Assembly (NCBI GenBank): GCA_934757275.1
Contig: CAKVLN010000019.1
Span: 1-19,776 of the forward strand
Source of the DNA: an uncultured Candidatus Melainabacteria bacterium
GTDB lineage: Bacteria > Cyanobacteriota > Vampirovibrionia > Gastranaerophilales > Gastranaerophilaceae
Direction of reading: 5' to 3'
DNA length: 19,776 nt
The position numbers and the translations under genes were made by a program. Below the pieces are notes generated by a model, which was not told the origin of the DNA, searched no databases, and was given only the letters and a program-made list of their open reading frames with translations. Of this stretch, positions 6,771 to 13,407 are shown piece by piece. Each line of letters begins with the position of its first letter. The stretch's first letter is position 1.

Positions 6771-7472
6771 ATGAAGAAGAATGGTTTTACTCTTGCAGAA
6801 GTTCTGATTACATTGGCTATCATTGGTGTAGTTGCAACATTGACACTTCCTGCACTGATGACAAATACTGCAGAACAACAAGCTAAGTCTGCATTCAAGA
6901 AAGGTATCAACACATTAACAGAAGCTGCTCAATTGAATCAGGCAATTGCAGGATATGATTATTCATCATTAATTTCAACTAGTACAAATGACTCTGATTC
7001 ACAAGGTATGTATGGTTTGTTAGCATCTAGAACCTCTGTTGATTACAAGAGATGTGGTACTAGTAAATTAGAATCACACCAAGGTGATAGCACAAATAAG
7101 ATGGACTCCAATAACTACACATTATTCTTTAGAGATGGTTCAGCTCTTTCATTCCCATCTACAGTAGTAAGTACAAGTTTCTACGGAAAGGGTTCAAAAA
7201 AAGGAGCTACAGATAAAGGTACTGATATTTTGTCAGATGGTTTACCTTACGGTCTTCCAGCTTTGTATGATACTAACGGTGTAAAAGGACCTAACATTGT
7301 ATCTAACTGCTCTAAAAACCCTCTAGGCGTACAAAATGATAGTGAAGCTGACAACGCAACAACTCAATGTACTCCACAGAACCGTGTAATCAAAGACCAA
7401 TTTGGCGTTAGATTAAGAGGTGGTTTTGCAGTTCCTAACGGCGCAGCTGCAAGATGGGCATTTGAAAACTAA
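6771..7472 (+). CDS. Type IV prepilin-like / type II secretion pseudopilin-like protein
   Basis: The 233-aa product begins MKKNG then FTLAE, a class III prepilin leader: prepilin peptidase should cut after Gly5, with Phe at +1 and Glu at +5 of the mature protein, and then methylate the Phe. A 20-residue hydrophobic helix (VLITLAIIGVVATLTLPAL) anchors it and packs in the pilus or pseudopilus core. The globular part has two cysteine-containing segments (RCGTSK and a later NCSKNP/QCTPQN region) and ends GGFAVPNGAAARWAFEN. The upstream TTG at 6741 is in frame but is rejected: ATG at 6771 has AAAGGA (6757-6762) 8 nt before it and gives the exact leader. There is no pilus machinery nearby, so it is an orphan, probably one of many paralogues. 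A strong promoter precedes it, a terminator follows, and 113-bp repeats lie on both sides. Confidence 0.88.
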   Translation: MKKNGFTLAEVLITLAIIGVVATLTLPALMTNTAEQQAKSAFKKGINTLTEAAQLNQAIAGYDYSSLISTSTNDSDSQGMYGLLASRTSVDYKRCGTSKLESHQGDSTNKMDSNNYTLFFRDGSALSFPSTVVSTSFYGKGSKKGATDKGTDILSDGLPYGLPALYDTNGVKGPNIVSNCSKNPLGVQNDSEADNATTQCTPQNRVIKDQFGVRLRGGFAVPNGAAARWAFEN

Positions 7473-7502
7473 TAGAGTTTGAGAATAAAATTTATATAAA
7501 CA

Positions 7503-7537
7503 AAACAAGAGTTGAACTTCGTTCAACTCTTGTTTGT
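7503..7537 (+). terminator. Terminator of the prepilin-like gene
   Basis: A perfect stem of about 15 bp (7503-7517 with 7521-7535) is closed by a UUC/CUUCG loop. The T tract is interrupted (TGTTTGTT), but the position 30 nt after the stop fits. Confidence 0.75.
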
Positions 7538-7540
7538 TAT

Positions 7541-7584
7541 GCAACCTCAGTGGTTAGGGAGGTCGCAGTCGTTCGAGCGAGAAA
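7541..7584 (-). repeat. Partial superfamily 2 repeat
   Basis: The segment GTTAGGGAGGTCGCAGTCGT is an inverted partial match to 4255-4275 and 13448-13475. It ends at GAGCGAGAAATGAC. Confidence 0.45.
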
Positions 7585-7598
7585 TGACGCCCAGCTAG

Positions 7599-7711
7599 TA
7601 GTTTTCACGCCAAGTCATTACGAGGAACGAGAGTGACGAAGTAATCCAGATTAAATAAAAATAGTTATTAAAAAGCTGGATTTTTCGGTCTTAATCAGAC
7701 CTCAAAATGAC
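7599..7711. repeat. 113-bp BIME-like repeat, right copy
   Basis: This is the direct partner of 6493-6605. The outer GTCATT (7614-7619) and AATGAC (7706-7711) ends are intact here, whereas the left copy has GTTATT. The hairpins are at 7615-7646 and 7678-7711. Confidence 0.75.
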
Positions 7712-7740
7712 ACAAGACTTGATTGCTTTAAACAAGCAAA

Positions 7741-7793
7741 TCATGGGTCATTCTGAGTGCGATTAGCACGAAGAATCCAGCTGGTTATTAACT
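7741..7793 (+). repeat. REP-like hairpin, superfamily 1 (ATTCT/AGAAT), long copy
   Basis: It runs from TCATGGGTCATTCTGAGTGC through CCAGCTGGTTATTAACTA. An inverted copy with the same flanks is at 10258-10310. Confidence 0.7.
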
Positions 7794-7864
7794 ATGTCCA
7801 TTCGGTTTTATTAACCTTGTTGGGCTGAAAGTCCGACCACGCTGCTTATTAATGTTTTCAAATT

Positions 7865-7956
7865 AATACCCACCCACATTCGTAACTTTCGCAAAGCTCA
7901 AGTACGACTGCGACCTCACTAACTAGTGAGGTATAACTCCTTCTCTAATTAGGGAA
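7865..7956 (+). repeat. REP-like repeat, superfamily 2, variant with CAC/GTG stem
   Basis: The 5' part matches 4219-4280 almost base for base. The hairpin ACCTCACTA (7913-7921) with TAGTGAGGT (7924-7932) is perfect, and its stem differs from other copies by a paired change. A decayed second hairpin follows at about 7940-7956. Confidence 0.65.
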
Positions 7957-8047
7957 AAAAACAACCGACCTTCACAAACTACCCACTCAAACAATTTAAC
8001 ATTTTCCTTCTTGAGTTATTCTATGGTAGAGTAAATAAGGAGATATT

Positions 8048-8440
8048 ATGAACAAAAATATTTTTATCATTTTAGCAATCTTTTTAGTACCACTTGCCGT
8101 ATATTGGGGGCTTACACGAGATAAGTTAACAACTCCACCAGCTGTAGCCACAAATGGTGCAGAAGTTATCAAATTTGCGTCGCCAATGTGCTATGAGTGC
8201 CAAGAATTAGAAAAAGTATTTGAAGACGTGTTCCCTCGTTACAACAGAGATATCACTCTTAGAAAAATTGATGTGACACAAAAAGACAACTCTACTCGTG
8301 AACTGATTCAAAAACACAACGTAAAACTTGTTCCAACTACCATATTTAAAGACACTGACGGCAACATAAAAAGACGCATAGAAGGTTCTATGCAACCACA
8401 AATTTTAGAAAATTATTTGAAAGAGTTAATCAATGGATAA
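8048..8440 (+). CDS. Membrane-anchored thioredoxin-like protein (CxxC)
   Basis: The 130-aa protein has an N-terminal anchor or uncleaved signal (residues 5-21, IFIILAIFLVPLAVYWG) and then a thioredoxin-like domain outside the membrane. The redox motif is C48-Y-E-C51 in ASPMCYECQELEKVF, and the cis-proline loop is LVPTTIF (P96). The DVTQKDN segment fits the thioredoxin beta3 region. It probably takes electrons from the CcdA-like protein encoded next and reduces disulfides in the periplasm, as TlpA, ResA or CcsX-type partners do. Start: ATG behind AAGGAGA (8038-8043). The next gene's ATG overlaps its last 8 bases, so the two are translationally coupled. The CYEC active site differs from CGPC (thioredoxin), so the redox potential may differ. 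The exact substrate is unknown. Confidence 0.85.
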   Translation: MNKNIFIILAIFLVPLAVYWGLTRDKLTTPPAVATNGAEVIKFASPMCYECQELEKVFEDVFPRYNRDITLRKIDVTQKDNSTRELIQKHNVKLVPTTIFKDTDGNIKRRIEGSMQPQILENYLKELING

Positions 8441-9143
8441 TTTAGTACAAATTTTTTCAGCAGGAACTTCCAGCCCACAGATTTGGCTGTTAATGTTTTT
8501 CGCTTCCTTCGCAGGTGGTGTTATTGCATCAATTTCGCCCTGCTCACTTGCCATGCTCCCACTAATAATCGGCTACGTTGGCGGTTACTCAAAAGAAACA
8601 CCACTAAGAACTTTCATACAGCTATGTTTTTTCATAATGGGAACTGCAATCGTTTTCTCAATAATAGGTATAATCTGTGCAATAACAGGAAGCGTGTTTG
8701 CATCGGCTCTAGGCGGATATTTCACACTAATCATGGCGTCCTTATTGTTAGTTATGGGTCTAAAAATTACGGGCTTACTTGATTTTGAAATGCCAGTAAT
8801 AATTAAAGCCATGCCAGTAAACTCAACAAACTCATTATTCTTATACCCAATTCTTTTAGGTATAGTATTTGCACTTGCCGGCACACCATGTTCAACACCA
8901 ATACTTGCAGGAATTATGGCATTCGCTGCTATTGGCAAAAACCTAATTGCAGCAATTTTCATGCTCTTTTTGTTCGCCTTAGGTCAAGGTGTTATCCTAA
9001 TTATTGCAGGAATTTTCACCTCAAGTATCAAGAATTTGAAGAAACTTTCCAGCTACACAAATGTGTTGATGAAGATTAGTGGCGCACTCTTAATGTTGGT
9101 TGCGTTTTACTTGTATTATAAAACGTTCGCTCCGTTGGTATAA
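8433..9143 (+). CDS. ccdA: CcdA/DsbD-type thiol-disulfide transporter
   Basis: This polytopic membrane protein passes reducing electrons from cytosolic thioredoxin to periplasmic thioredoxin-like proteins. At 236 aa it fits the short CcdA class rather than full DsbD. About six hydrophobic segments are visible (near 17-35, 43-60, 65-110 as two, 135-165, 170-195 and 213-230). The two conserved cysteines lie in the expected contexts: C37 in SISPCSLAMLPL and C153 in AGTPCSTPIL, each next to proline. The start overlaps the end of the thioredoxin-like gene by 8 bp, so the two form a donor-acceptor pair. Without other cytochrome c maturation genes nearby, a role in cytochrome c assembly is only one option; general envelope disulfide reduction is as likely. 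No terminator is evident; superfamily 2 repeats follow. Confidence 0.92.
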   Translation: MDNLVQIFSAGTSSPQIWLLMFFASFAGGVIASISPCSLAMLPLIIGYVGGYSKETPLRTFIQLCFFIMGTAIVFSIIGIICAITGSVFASALGGYFTLIMASLLLVMGLKITGLLDFEMPVIIKAMPVNSTNSLFLYPILLGIVFALAGTPCSTPILAGIMAFAAIGKNLIAAIFMLFLFALGQGVILIIAGIFTSSIKNLKKLSSYTNVLMKISGALLMLVAFYLYYKTFAPLV

Positions 9144-9166
9144 GGAAAAACTAACCCTCACCCTAA

Positions 9167-9185
9167 CCCTCTCCCCCAGAGAGGG
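9167..9185. repeat. Small hairpin related to superfamily 2
   Basis: CCCTCTC (9167-9173) pairs with GAGAGGG (9179-9185) around CCCCA. It resembles the hairpin at 6400-6418. There is no T run, so it is not a convincing terminator for the ccdA transcript. Confidence 0.45.
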
Positions 9186-9220
9186 AGCTACCGACACTTG
9201 TTAGATTTTAGTCAATAAAA

Positions 9221-9292
9221 TTTCAACCTCTTTTAGGGAAAGGTCGGAGCCGTGCGTGAAGCTTTGCTGAACGCTACGGATACTGGTGAAGA
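9221..9292 (+). repeat. REP-like repeat, superfamily 2, second long variant
   Basis: It matches 6396-6470 (GCCGTGCGTGAAGCTTTGCT, then AACGCTACGGATACTGGTGA). Its hairpin (9227-9245) is decayed. It ends 4 bp from the stop of the convergent-side gene at 9297. Confidence 0.55.
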
Positions 9293-9296
9293 ACAA

Positions 9297-9740
9297 TTAT
9301 AAAAGTCTAGCCTCAACAATATCAGCTGCAGTGCGGATAAATTCCTCGCAAGGTCTTTCTTTATAATATTCATCTGTTCGCTTTGAAGGTATTGGCGAAA
9401 AACCTTCACCCTCCAAACCCAAAAGCTCACGACAAATGATTGTGCCGTGCTTAGCCTTAAACTCCGCTGCCAAATCTTGTATAAGTTGATAATGTTTTGC
9501 CTTGATTTCATCGTTATTAGGTTCAGTATAACCTTTGAGCATGCCAGCCACCATAAACATTGCGCTAACCGCACCACATACTTCTCGCAAGCGTCCCATT
9601 CCGCCACCGAAGGAAGATGCAAGTCTTAAAGCATCTTCATCAGTTAAACCAACTTTATCAGCAAAAGCTAATAATACAGATTGCGCACAGTTATATCCGA
9701 CCTTAAAATTGTTTGCAGATTTTTCTGAATAAATACCCAT
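9297..9740 (-). CDS. C_GCAxxG_C_C family redox protein
   Basis: The 147-aa protein matches the C_GCAxxG_C_C (putative redox-active) family. The name motif is seen as C18 in YNCAQSVL, FGGGMGR (44-50), then REVCGAVSAM with C55, and later C103 (IICRELLG) and C131 (RPCEEF). The four spaced cysteines suggest a disulfide relay or a metal site. There is no signal peptide or membrane segment, so it is cytosolic. The family is common in anaerobes and has no settled biochemical role. The gene is divergent from the Cys/His-rich membrane protein and next to the thioredoxin/CcdA pair, which suggests redox work, though that is inference. The ATG has no Shine-Dalgarno; a TAAAAT (9747-9752) 6 nt upstream may serve a leaderless message. 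Confidence 0.9.
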   Translation of the reverse strand: MGIYSEKSANNFKVGYNCAQSVLLAFADKVGLTDEDALRLASSFGGGMGRLREVCGAVSAMFMVAGMLKGYTEPNNDEIKAKHYQLIQDLAAEFKAKHGTIICRELLGLEGEGFSPIPSKRTDEYYKERPCEEFIRTAADIVEARLL

Positions 9741-9746
9741 AAAAAT

Positions 9747-9774
9747 ATTTTATCGCAAATATTGAACAAAACAA
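9747..9774 (-). promoter_or_regulatory. Candidate leaderless promoter of the C_GCAxxG_C_C gene
   Basis: On the minus strand, TAAAAT (9752-9747) lies 6 nt before the ATG, with a modest TTGTTT (9774-9769) 16 bp further up. The -35 is weak. Confidence 0.35.
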
Positions 9775-9819
9775 AGACAAATTTCGTTATACAAATGTAA
9801 TTAAAAAGGAGAGTTTATT

Positions 9820-10140
9820 ATGACAGAAGAAAACCAAATTGTAGAAGAAACAAAAAAATGTGAATGTTTGTGCCAAAACAAATATTTTAAAAAGTTCGTA
9901 GTAATTTCTGCGGGTACATTTGTCGGTGCATTCCTTGCTTTAAGCTTGTTTGCAGGGCTAAACAAACCGCCTGTTCCAATGCCTGCACCTTGTCCATGCC
10001 AGCAAATGGTAAGACATGATTTCGGGCCTCAACATTTTGACAGAGGTCATAGAGGCGATTTTCACAAGCAAATGAAGAAACACATTGACAAAGATATTGA
10101 ATACAGAGCTAATAAACCAGCACCTGAAATTGATGACTAA
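9820..10140 (+). CDS. Small single-pass membrane protein rich in Cys and His (106 aa)
   Basis: I do not recognise the family. The N-terminal 25 residues contain a tight cysteine cluster (C14, C16, C18 in KKCECLCQN). One membrane helix follows (about 27-46), then a proline-rich hinge with C58 and C60 (PAPCPCQQM), then a His-rich stretch (H66, H72, H77, H82, H88) and an acidic tail. By the positive-inside rule (KYFKK before the helix) the N-terminus should be cytosolic and the His-rich part periplasmic. Cys clusters on both sides of the membrane plus histidines suggest metal binding or thiol exchange. The ATG has a good AAAGGAGAG site (9805-9813). A terminator follows. The neighbours are redox proteins, so a role in thiol or metal handling is the best guess. 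Confidence 0.75.
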   Translation: MTEENQIVEETKKCECLCQNKYFKKFVVISAGTFVGAFLALSLFAGLNKPPVPMPAPCPCQQMVRHDFGPQHFDRGHRGDFHKQMKKHIDKDIEYRANKPAPEIDD

Positions 10141-10162
10141 TCCCCAGAGAATCGCATATTGC

Positions 10163-10198
10163 AACAAGCTTCTTTCTGAAATGAAAGAGGCTTGTTTT
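10163..10198 (+). terminator. Terminator of the Cys/His-rich protein gene
   Basis: A 14-bp stem with one wobble pair (10163-10176 with 10183-10196) and a 6-nt loop ends in TTGTTTTGATTT. It starts 23 nt after the stop. Confidence 0.75.
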
Positions 10199-10257
10199 GA
10201 TTTAAACTTACTATAAATTTACCCTTCCTAAATTATGTTGTACTGATTAAAAATAAT

Positions 10258-10310
10258 AGTTTATAACCAGCTGGATTCTTCGTGCTAATCGCACTCAGAA
10301 TGACCCATGA
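10258..10310 (-). repeat. REP-like hairpin, superfamily 1 (ATTCT/AGAAT), inverted copy
   Basis: This is the reverse complement of 7741-7793 with only a few differences, including the flanking CCAGCTGGTTAT and ATGGGTC bases. Confidence 0.7.
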
Positions 10311-10340
10311 CTTGTTTATTTAGCGTTAACGTCAGGCTAT

Positions 10341-10408
10341 ACCGCCCTGATTAGGGAGGTCGCAGTTGTACTTGAGCTTTGCGAAAGTTACAAATGCGGG
10401 TGGGTATT
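10341..10408 (-). repeat. REP-like repeat, superfamily 2, inverted copy
   Basis: Its reverse complement matches 4219-4285: it opens with AATACCCACCCGCATTTGTA and ends in a hairpin with one mismatched pair. With the preceding superfamily 1 copy it fills the gap between the terminator and the tRNA. I see nothing else in 10409-10526 except AT-rich sequence with no convincing promoter. Confidence 0.6.
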
Positions 10409-10526
10409 AATTAGACAATAATAAGTATAATCAAGTACACCAATTTTGCCTTCTTAAAACTTCCCTCTTGAAATTTAAAAATGTTTATGGGAAGATAGAC
10501 AGGTAACAATTAAATAATAAAATTAT

Positions 10527-10600
10527 GGCAAGGTAGCTCAGCTGGTGAGAGCGCACGGCTCATACCCGTGAGGTCGAGAGTTCGAATCTCTCCCTTGCTA
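10527..10600 (+). tRNA. tRNA-Met (anticodon CAT)
   Basis: A complete cloverleaf of 74 nt: acceptor GGCAAGG with CCTTGCT (G1-U72 wobble), D arm GCTC/GAGC (10536-10539, 10549-10552), anticodon stem CACGG/CCGTG with loop CTCATAC (anticodon 10561-10563), T arm GAGAG/CTCTC with loop TTCGAAT, and discriminator A. CCA is not encoded. The anticodon stem lacks the three G-C pairs of initiators and there is no C1-A72 mismatch, so it is an elongator. It could be tRNA-Ile2, whose CAT is modified to lysidine, because the anticodon alone cannot tell them apart; the overall sequence looks more like Met. Confidence 0.93.
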
Positions 10601-10667
10601 TTTTTATTATTTATTCACGGGCAATTCGCAGTGCGCTTGTTCTTTTTAAATCATGGGGTGATATGTA

Positions 10668-11906
10668 ATGCAAGAAATTAAGTGTCCTAAGTGTGGTGAA
10701 ATTTTTCAAGTTGATGAATCTGGCTACGCATCAATTGTTAAGCAGGTGCGTGACAAAGAGTTCACAAAAGAAATCGAATCTAGGAAAGCTCAATTTGAGT
10801 CTGAAAAAGACAATGCCGTTCAGCTTGCCAAATTAGAGGCTGAAAAATTGTTTAACGAAAAACTTAGCCAAAAAGAGACAGAGCTAGCTGAAACCGAAGT
10901 TAAAAAAGACAAAGAAATTGCAGAGCTAAAAAATAAGTTAGCTAATTTTGACAAGGATAAGGAGCTTGAAATAAACAAACTTATGACCAAGCTTAACAAT
11001 GAGCTTACGGAAAAAGAAAGTCATATTACAACTCTAAAAGGCGAAAAAGCTCTAACAGAGAAAGAATGTCAGCTAAAAGAACAATCTCTAAAAGAGCAAT
11101 ACGAAGAAAAATTACGTTTTAAAGACGAAGAAATTGCCAGATACAAAGATTTCAAATCAAAATTATCCACCAAAATGGTTGGTGAGAGCCTTGAACAGCA
11201 TTGCGAAATTGAGTTTAACCAACTAAGAGCAACAGGATTTAAAAATGCGTATTTTGAAAAGGACAACGACGCAAAAACTGGCAGTAAAGGTGATTACATC
11301 TACCGTGACAAAGACGTAGAAGGAATCGAATTTATTTCAATAATGTTTGAAATGAAAAACGAGATGGACACCACTTCTACGAAGAAAAAGAACGAAGATT
11401 TCTTAAAAGAATTAGACAAAGACAGGCGAGAAAAAAATTGCGAATATGCGGTTCTCGTATCGCTATTAGAGCCAGAAAGTGAACTTTATAACGCTGGGAT
11501 TGTCGATATGTCGCACAGATACCCTAAAATGTATGTTATAAGACCGCAGTTTTTTATTCCAATAATAACTCTATTGAGAAATGCAGCAGGCAACTCGCTT
11601 GAATACAAAAGGGAGCTTGAAATCATCAAAGCACAAAACGTTGACGTTTCTAATTTTGAAGCCGAAATGAACGATTTTAAAGATAAATTTTCAAGAAACT
11701 TTAGACTAGCAAGCGAGAAATTCCAAAAAGCAATCGAGGAAATTGACAAAACAATTGACCACCTACAAAAAACAAAAGAGGCATTATTATCTTCTGAAAA
11801 CAATTTGAGATTGGCAAATAACAAAGCCGAAGATTTGAGCATCAAAAGATTGACAAAAAACAATCCGACAATGGCTGCTAAGTTTGAAGAGTTGAAGGAG
11901 AAGTAA
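10668..11906 (+). CDS. DUF2130 domain protein with coiled coil and nuclease-like core
   Basis: The 412-aa protein starts with CPKCGEIF (C6, C9), half of a zinc-ribbon-like motif. A long charged coiled coil follows (about 25-165, full of Lys/Glu heptads), then a globular DUF2130 domain (about 170-300), then a second helical part (about 320-412). In the core, D209 (SKGDYIY) and E228-x-K230 (IMFEMKNE) have the order and spacing of a PD-(D/E)XK nuclease site, like RmuC-type proteins; this is my reading, and activity is unproven. It has no signal peptide, so it is cytosolic and perhaps DNA-associated. The ATG follows GGGGTG (10655-10660). No promoter is obvious in the 67 nt after the tRNA, so it may be read from the tRNA transcript. 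It ends at a bidirectional terminator. Confidence 0.88.
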   Translation: MQEIKCPKCGEIFQVDESGYASIVKQVRDKEFTKEIESRKAQFESEKDNAVQLAKLEAEKLFNEKLSQKETELAETEVKKDKEIAELKNKLANFDKDKELEINKLMTKLNNELTEKESHITTLKGEKALTEKECQLKEQSLKEQYEEKLRFKDEEIARYKDFKSKLSTKMVGESLEQHCEIEFNQLRATGFKNAYFEKDNDAKTGSKGDYIYRDKDVEGIEFISIMFEMKNEMDTTSTKKKNEDFLKELDKDRREKNCEYAVLVSLLEPESELYNAGIVDMSHRYPKMYVIRPQFFIPIITLLRNAAGNSLEYKRELEIIKAQNVDVSNFEAEMNDFKDKFSRNFRLASEKFQKAIEEIDKTIDHLQKTKEALLSSENNLRLANNKAEDLSIKRLTKNNPTMAAKFEELKEK

Positions 11907-11907
11907 G

Positions 11908-11948
11908 TAAAAAGTCGGTTGGGCAAGTATGCCCAACCGACTTTTTTG
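11908..11948. terminator. Bidirectional terminator between convergent genes
   Basis: A perfect 15-bp stem (11911-11925 with 11930-11944) with a 4-nt loop has T6 on the plus side (11942-11947) and T5 on the minus side (bases 11909-11913 read as T). It serves the DUF2130 gene and the polymerase gene, whose stops lie 5 and 5-10 nt away. Confidence 0.85.
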
Positions 11949-11952
11949 AAAT

Positions 11953-13173
11953 TCACACTTCTTTCGGACTTGTCAAAAAACCTTGTGAAAACGGCACTTC
12001 TTTATTCACAAACCCCGTACGCACAATGTTGCGACCAAATTTTTGCTCTAACTTATCCAAACTTTTACCGAGCTTTTCTTTTTGTTCTCGTTTTTCATCT
12101 GTATCAAACAAAATCAATTGTTCCCGTGAGCAAAGGTTAAAGTCCTCCAAAACTATTCCCACGCTGCGATACAAAACATTTGGTGAATACATTTTCTCTA
12201 AAATTGGAAAAGCGTTTTTTGAAATCTCAAACTCAAAATTTATAGGCACGCTCAAGGATACCTTCTCATAAAGCGTCCTAAAATCTTTTGTTTTCAATAT
12301 AACCCCAATTGTTGAGGCTTTGCAATTAACCTTTCGCAACCTTGTACAAACATCATGAATATGTATAGAAAGTTCGTTTTTAAGAAAATTCAAGTCCGAA
12401 GAAAATTCCAAAAACGATTTTGTATCACTTATTGATTTAGGAAGTTCAATCTCATTAGAAATCGGTGAAACCATTATGCCTAAAAGTTCTGATTTTATAG
12501 CCAAACCATTTTTCCCAAATCTTGATTTTATCCAAGCGTCGTCTTTTTGAACCAAATCGTAAGCGCTTCTCACGCCCAAGCCCCAAAATTTGACGCCCAG
12601 TTTTCGACCAATACCCCAAACCTCTTGTATATCTGTGTGTCTTAAAAGCTCCTTCAACTTAGATTTGCCAACGAGTGAAATATGCGTACTCGTGTTTTTA
12701 GATTTATCAGAAGCCAATTTAGCAAGAGTTTTAGTTCGCCCAATGCCAATAGACACAGGGATATCCACTTCCCTCAAAATTCTCTGTTGAATATCATAGG
12801 CAAGTTTAAAATAATTCTTTTTATAAAGTTTAGTCAAGCCCGTAAAATCAACAAACGCCTCATCTATAGAATAAACCTCGACATTTGGGCTATATTCCTT
12901 CAAAATACTCATCACCATGCCAGAAATTTTTGTATACGCATAATGATTTGCCGTAATATAAATTCCCTGCGGATATTTTTCGACTGCCTGAAAAAGTGGT
13001 ATCCCCATAGGAATGCCGAGCATTTTAGCCTCTCTAGAGCGTGCAATTACACACCCACGTTCACCCGAAACCACCGATACTGGCAGTCCTTTGAGTTCTG
13101 GATTGAGCTTTCTTTCGCACGAAACAAAAAAGCTATCGCAATCTATTAATGCTATGTATTTCTGAGTTGTCAT
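11953..13173 (-). CDS. umuC: Y-family DNA polymerase, UmuC type
   Basis: This translesion DNA polymerase copies past damaged bases with low fidelity. The 406-aa length fits UmuC (about 420). The catalytic acids are D11 (ALIDCDSFF) and D104/E105 (YSIDEAF). The finger region GCVIARSREAKMLGIPMG (about 40-57) is UmuC-like rather than DinB-like. F15/F16 sit at the steric-gate position. A helix-hairpin-helix region (VWGIGRKLG, near 185) and a little-finger domain (about 235-345) follow. QLILF (352-356) matches the beta-clamp-binding consensus QLxLF. It begins 3 nt after the 74-aa gene's stop, so the two form an operon. No umuD-like protease gene is present; the small upstream protein does not resemble UmuD. 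SOS control is likely but not proven. Confidence 0.94.
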   Translation of the reverse strand: MTTQKYIALIDCDSFFVSCERKLNPELKGLPVSVVSGERGCVIARSREAKMLGIPMGIPLFQAVEKYPQGIYITANHYAYTKISGMVMSILKEYSPNVEVYSIDEAFVDFTGLTKLYKKNYFKLAYDIQQRILREVDIPVSIGIGRTKTLAKLASDKSKNTSTHISLVGKSKLKELLRHTDIQEVWGIGRKLGVKFWGLGVRSAYDLVQKDDAWIKSRFGKNGLAIKSELLGIMVSPISNEIELPKSISDTKSFLEFSSDLNFLKNELSIHIHDVCTRLRKVNCKASTIGVILKTKDFRTLYEKVSLSVPINFEFEISKNAFPILEKMYSPNVLYRSVGIVLEDFNLCSREQLILFDTDEKREQKEKLGKSLDKLEQKFGRNIVRTGFVNKEVPFSQGFLTSPKEV

Positions 13174-13176
13174 GTC

Positions 13177-13401
13177 TTATTCAAAAGTATAACTAACGGT
13201 CTTTTCTTTCCAATCGTAATGTTTTTTCTGTTGGCAGATTTCCATAAGCAAGCCTTGTTTATATTTTGCAACATACCACTTGTGAAATCTCAAAGCTTGC
13301 TTAATGTCAGTAGTTTTGAACTTTTCTATGCGTTTTCCGCCCTTCACCTCAATCATCTTGTAAAGAGCGTTAACTTGTTCACCTGTATTAATATCCAACA
13401 T
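13177..13401 (-). CDS. 74-aa protein of unknown function upstream of umuC
   Basis: The product is basic and not recognised. It has no signal peptide or membrane segment. The N-terminal half (MLDINTGEQVNALYKMIEVK) looks beta-rich and the middle (TDIKQALRFHKWYVAKYK) looks helical, like a small nucleic-acid-binding or polymerase-partner protein. It lacks the Ser/Lys dyad and cleavage site of UmuD and any LexA-like DNA-binding domain. Its stop is 3 nt before the polymerase start, so it is co-transcribed and likely coupled. The ATG has no Shine-Dalgarno; TACACT with an upstream TG ends 6 nt before it, overlapping an inverted repeat that could be an operator. The gene is convincing by context, but its role is open. 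Confidence 0.7.
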   Translation of the reverse strand: MLDINTGEQVNALYKMIEVKGGKRIEKFKTTDIKQALRFHKWYVAKYKQGLLMEICQQKKHYDWKEKTVSYTFE

Positions 13402-13407
13402 AACAAC

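Noticed and set aside
9233..9622. 129-aa frame on the minus strand
   Set aside because: It is another frame of the C_GCAxxG_C_C gene and runs into the repeat at 9221-9292; the real gene has the family motif.
12682..13149. 155-aa frame on the plus strand
   Set aside because: It is antisense to the Y-family polymerase, which has intact catalytic motifs; composition is typical of a shadow frame.
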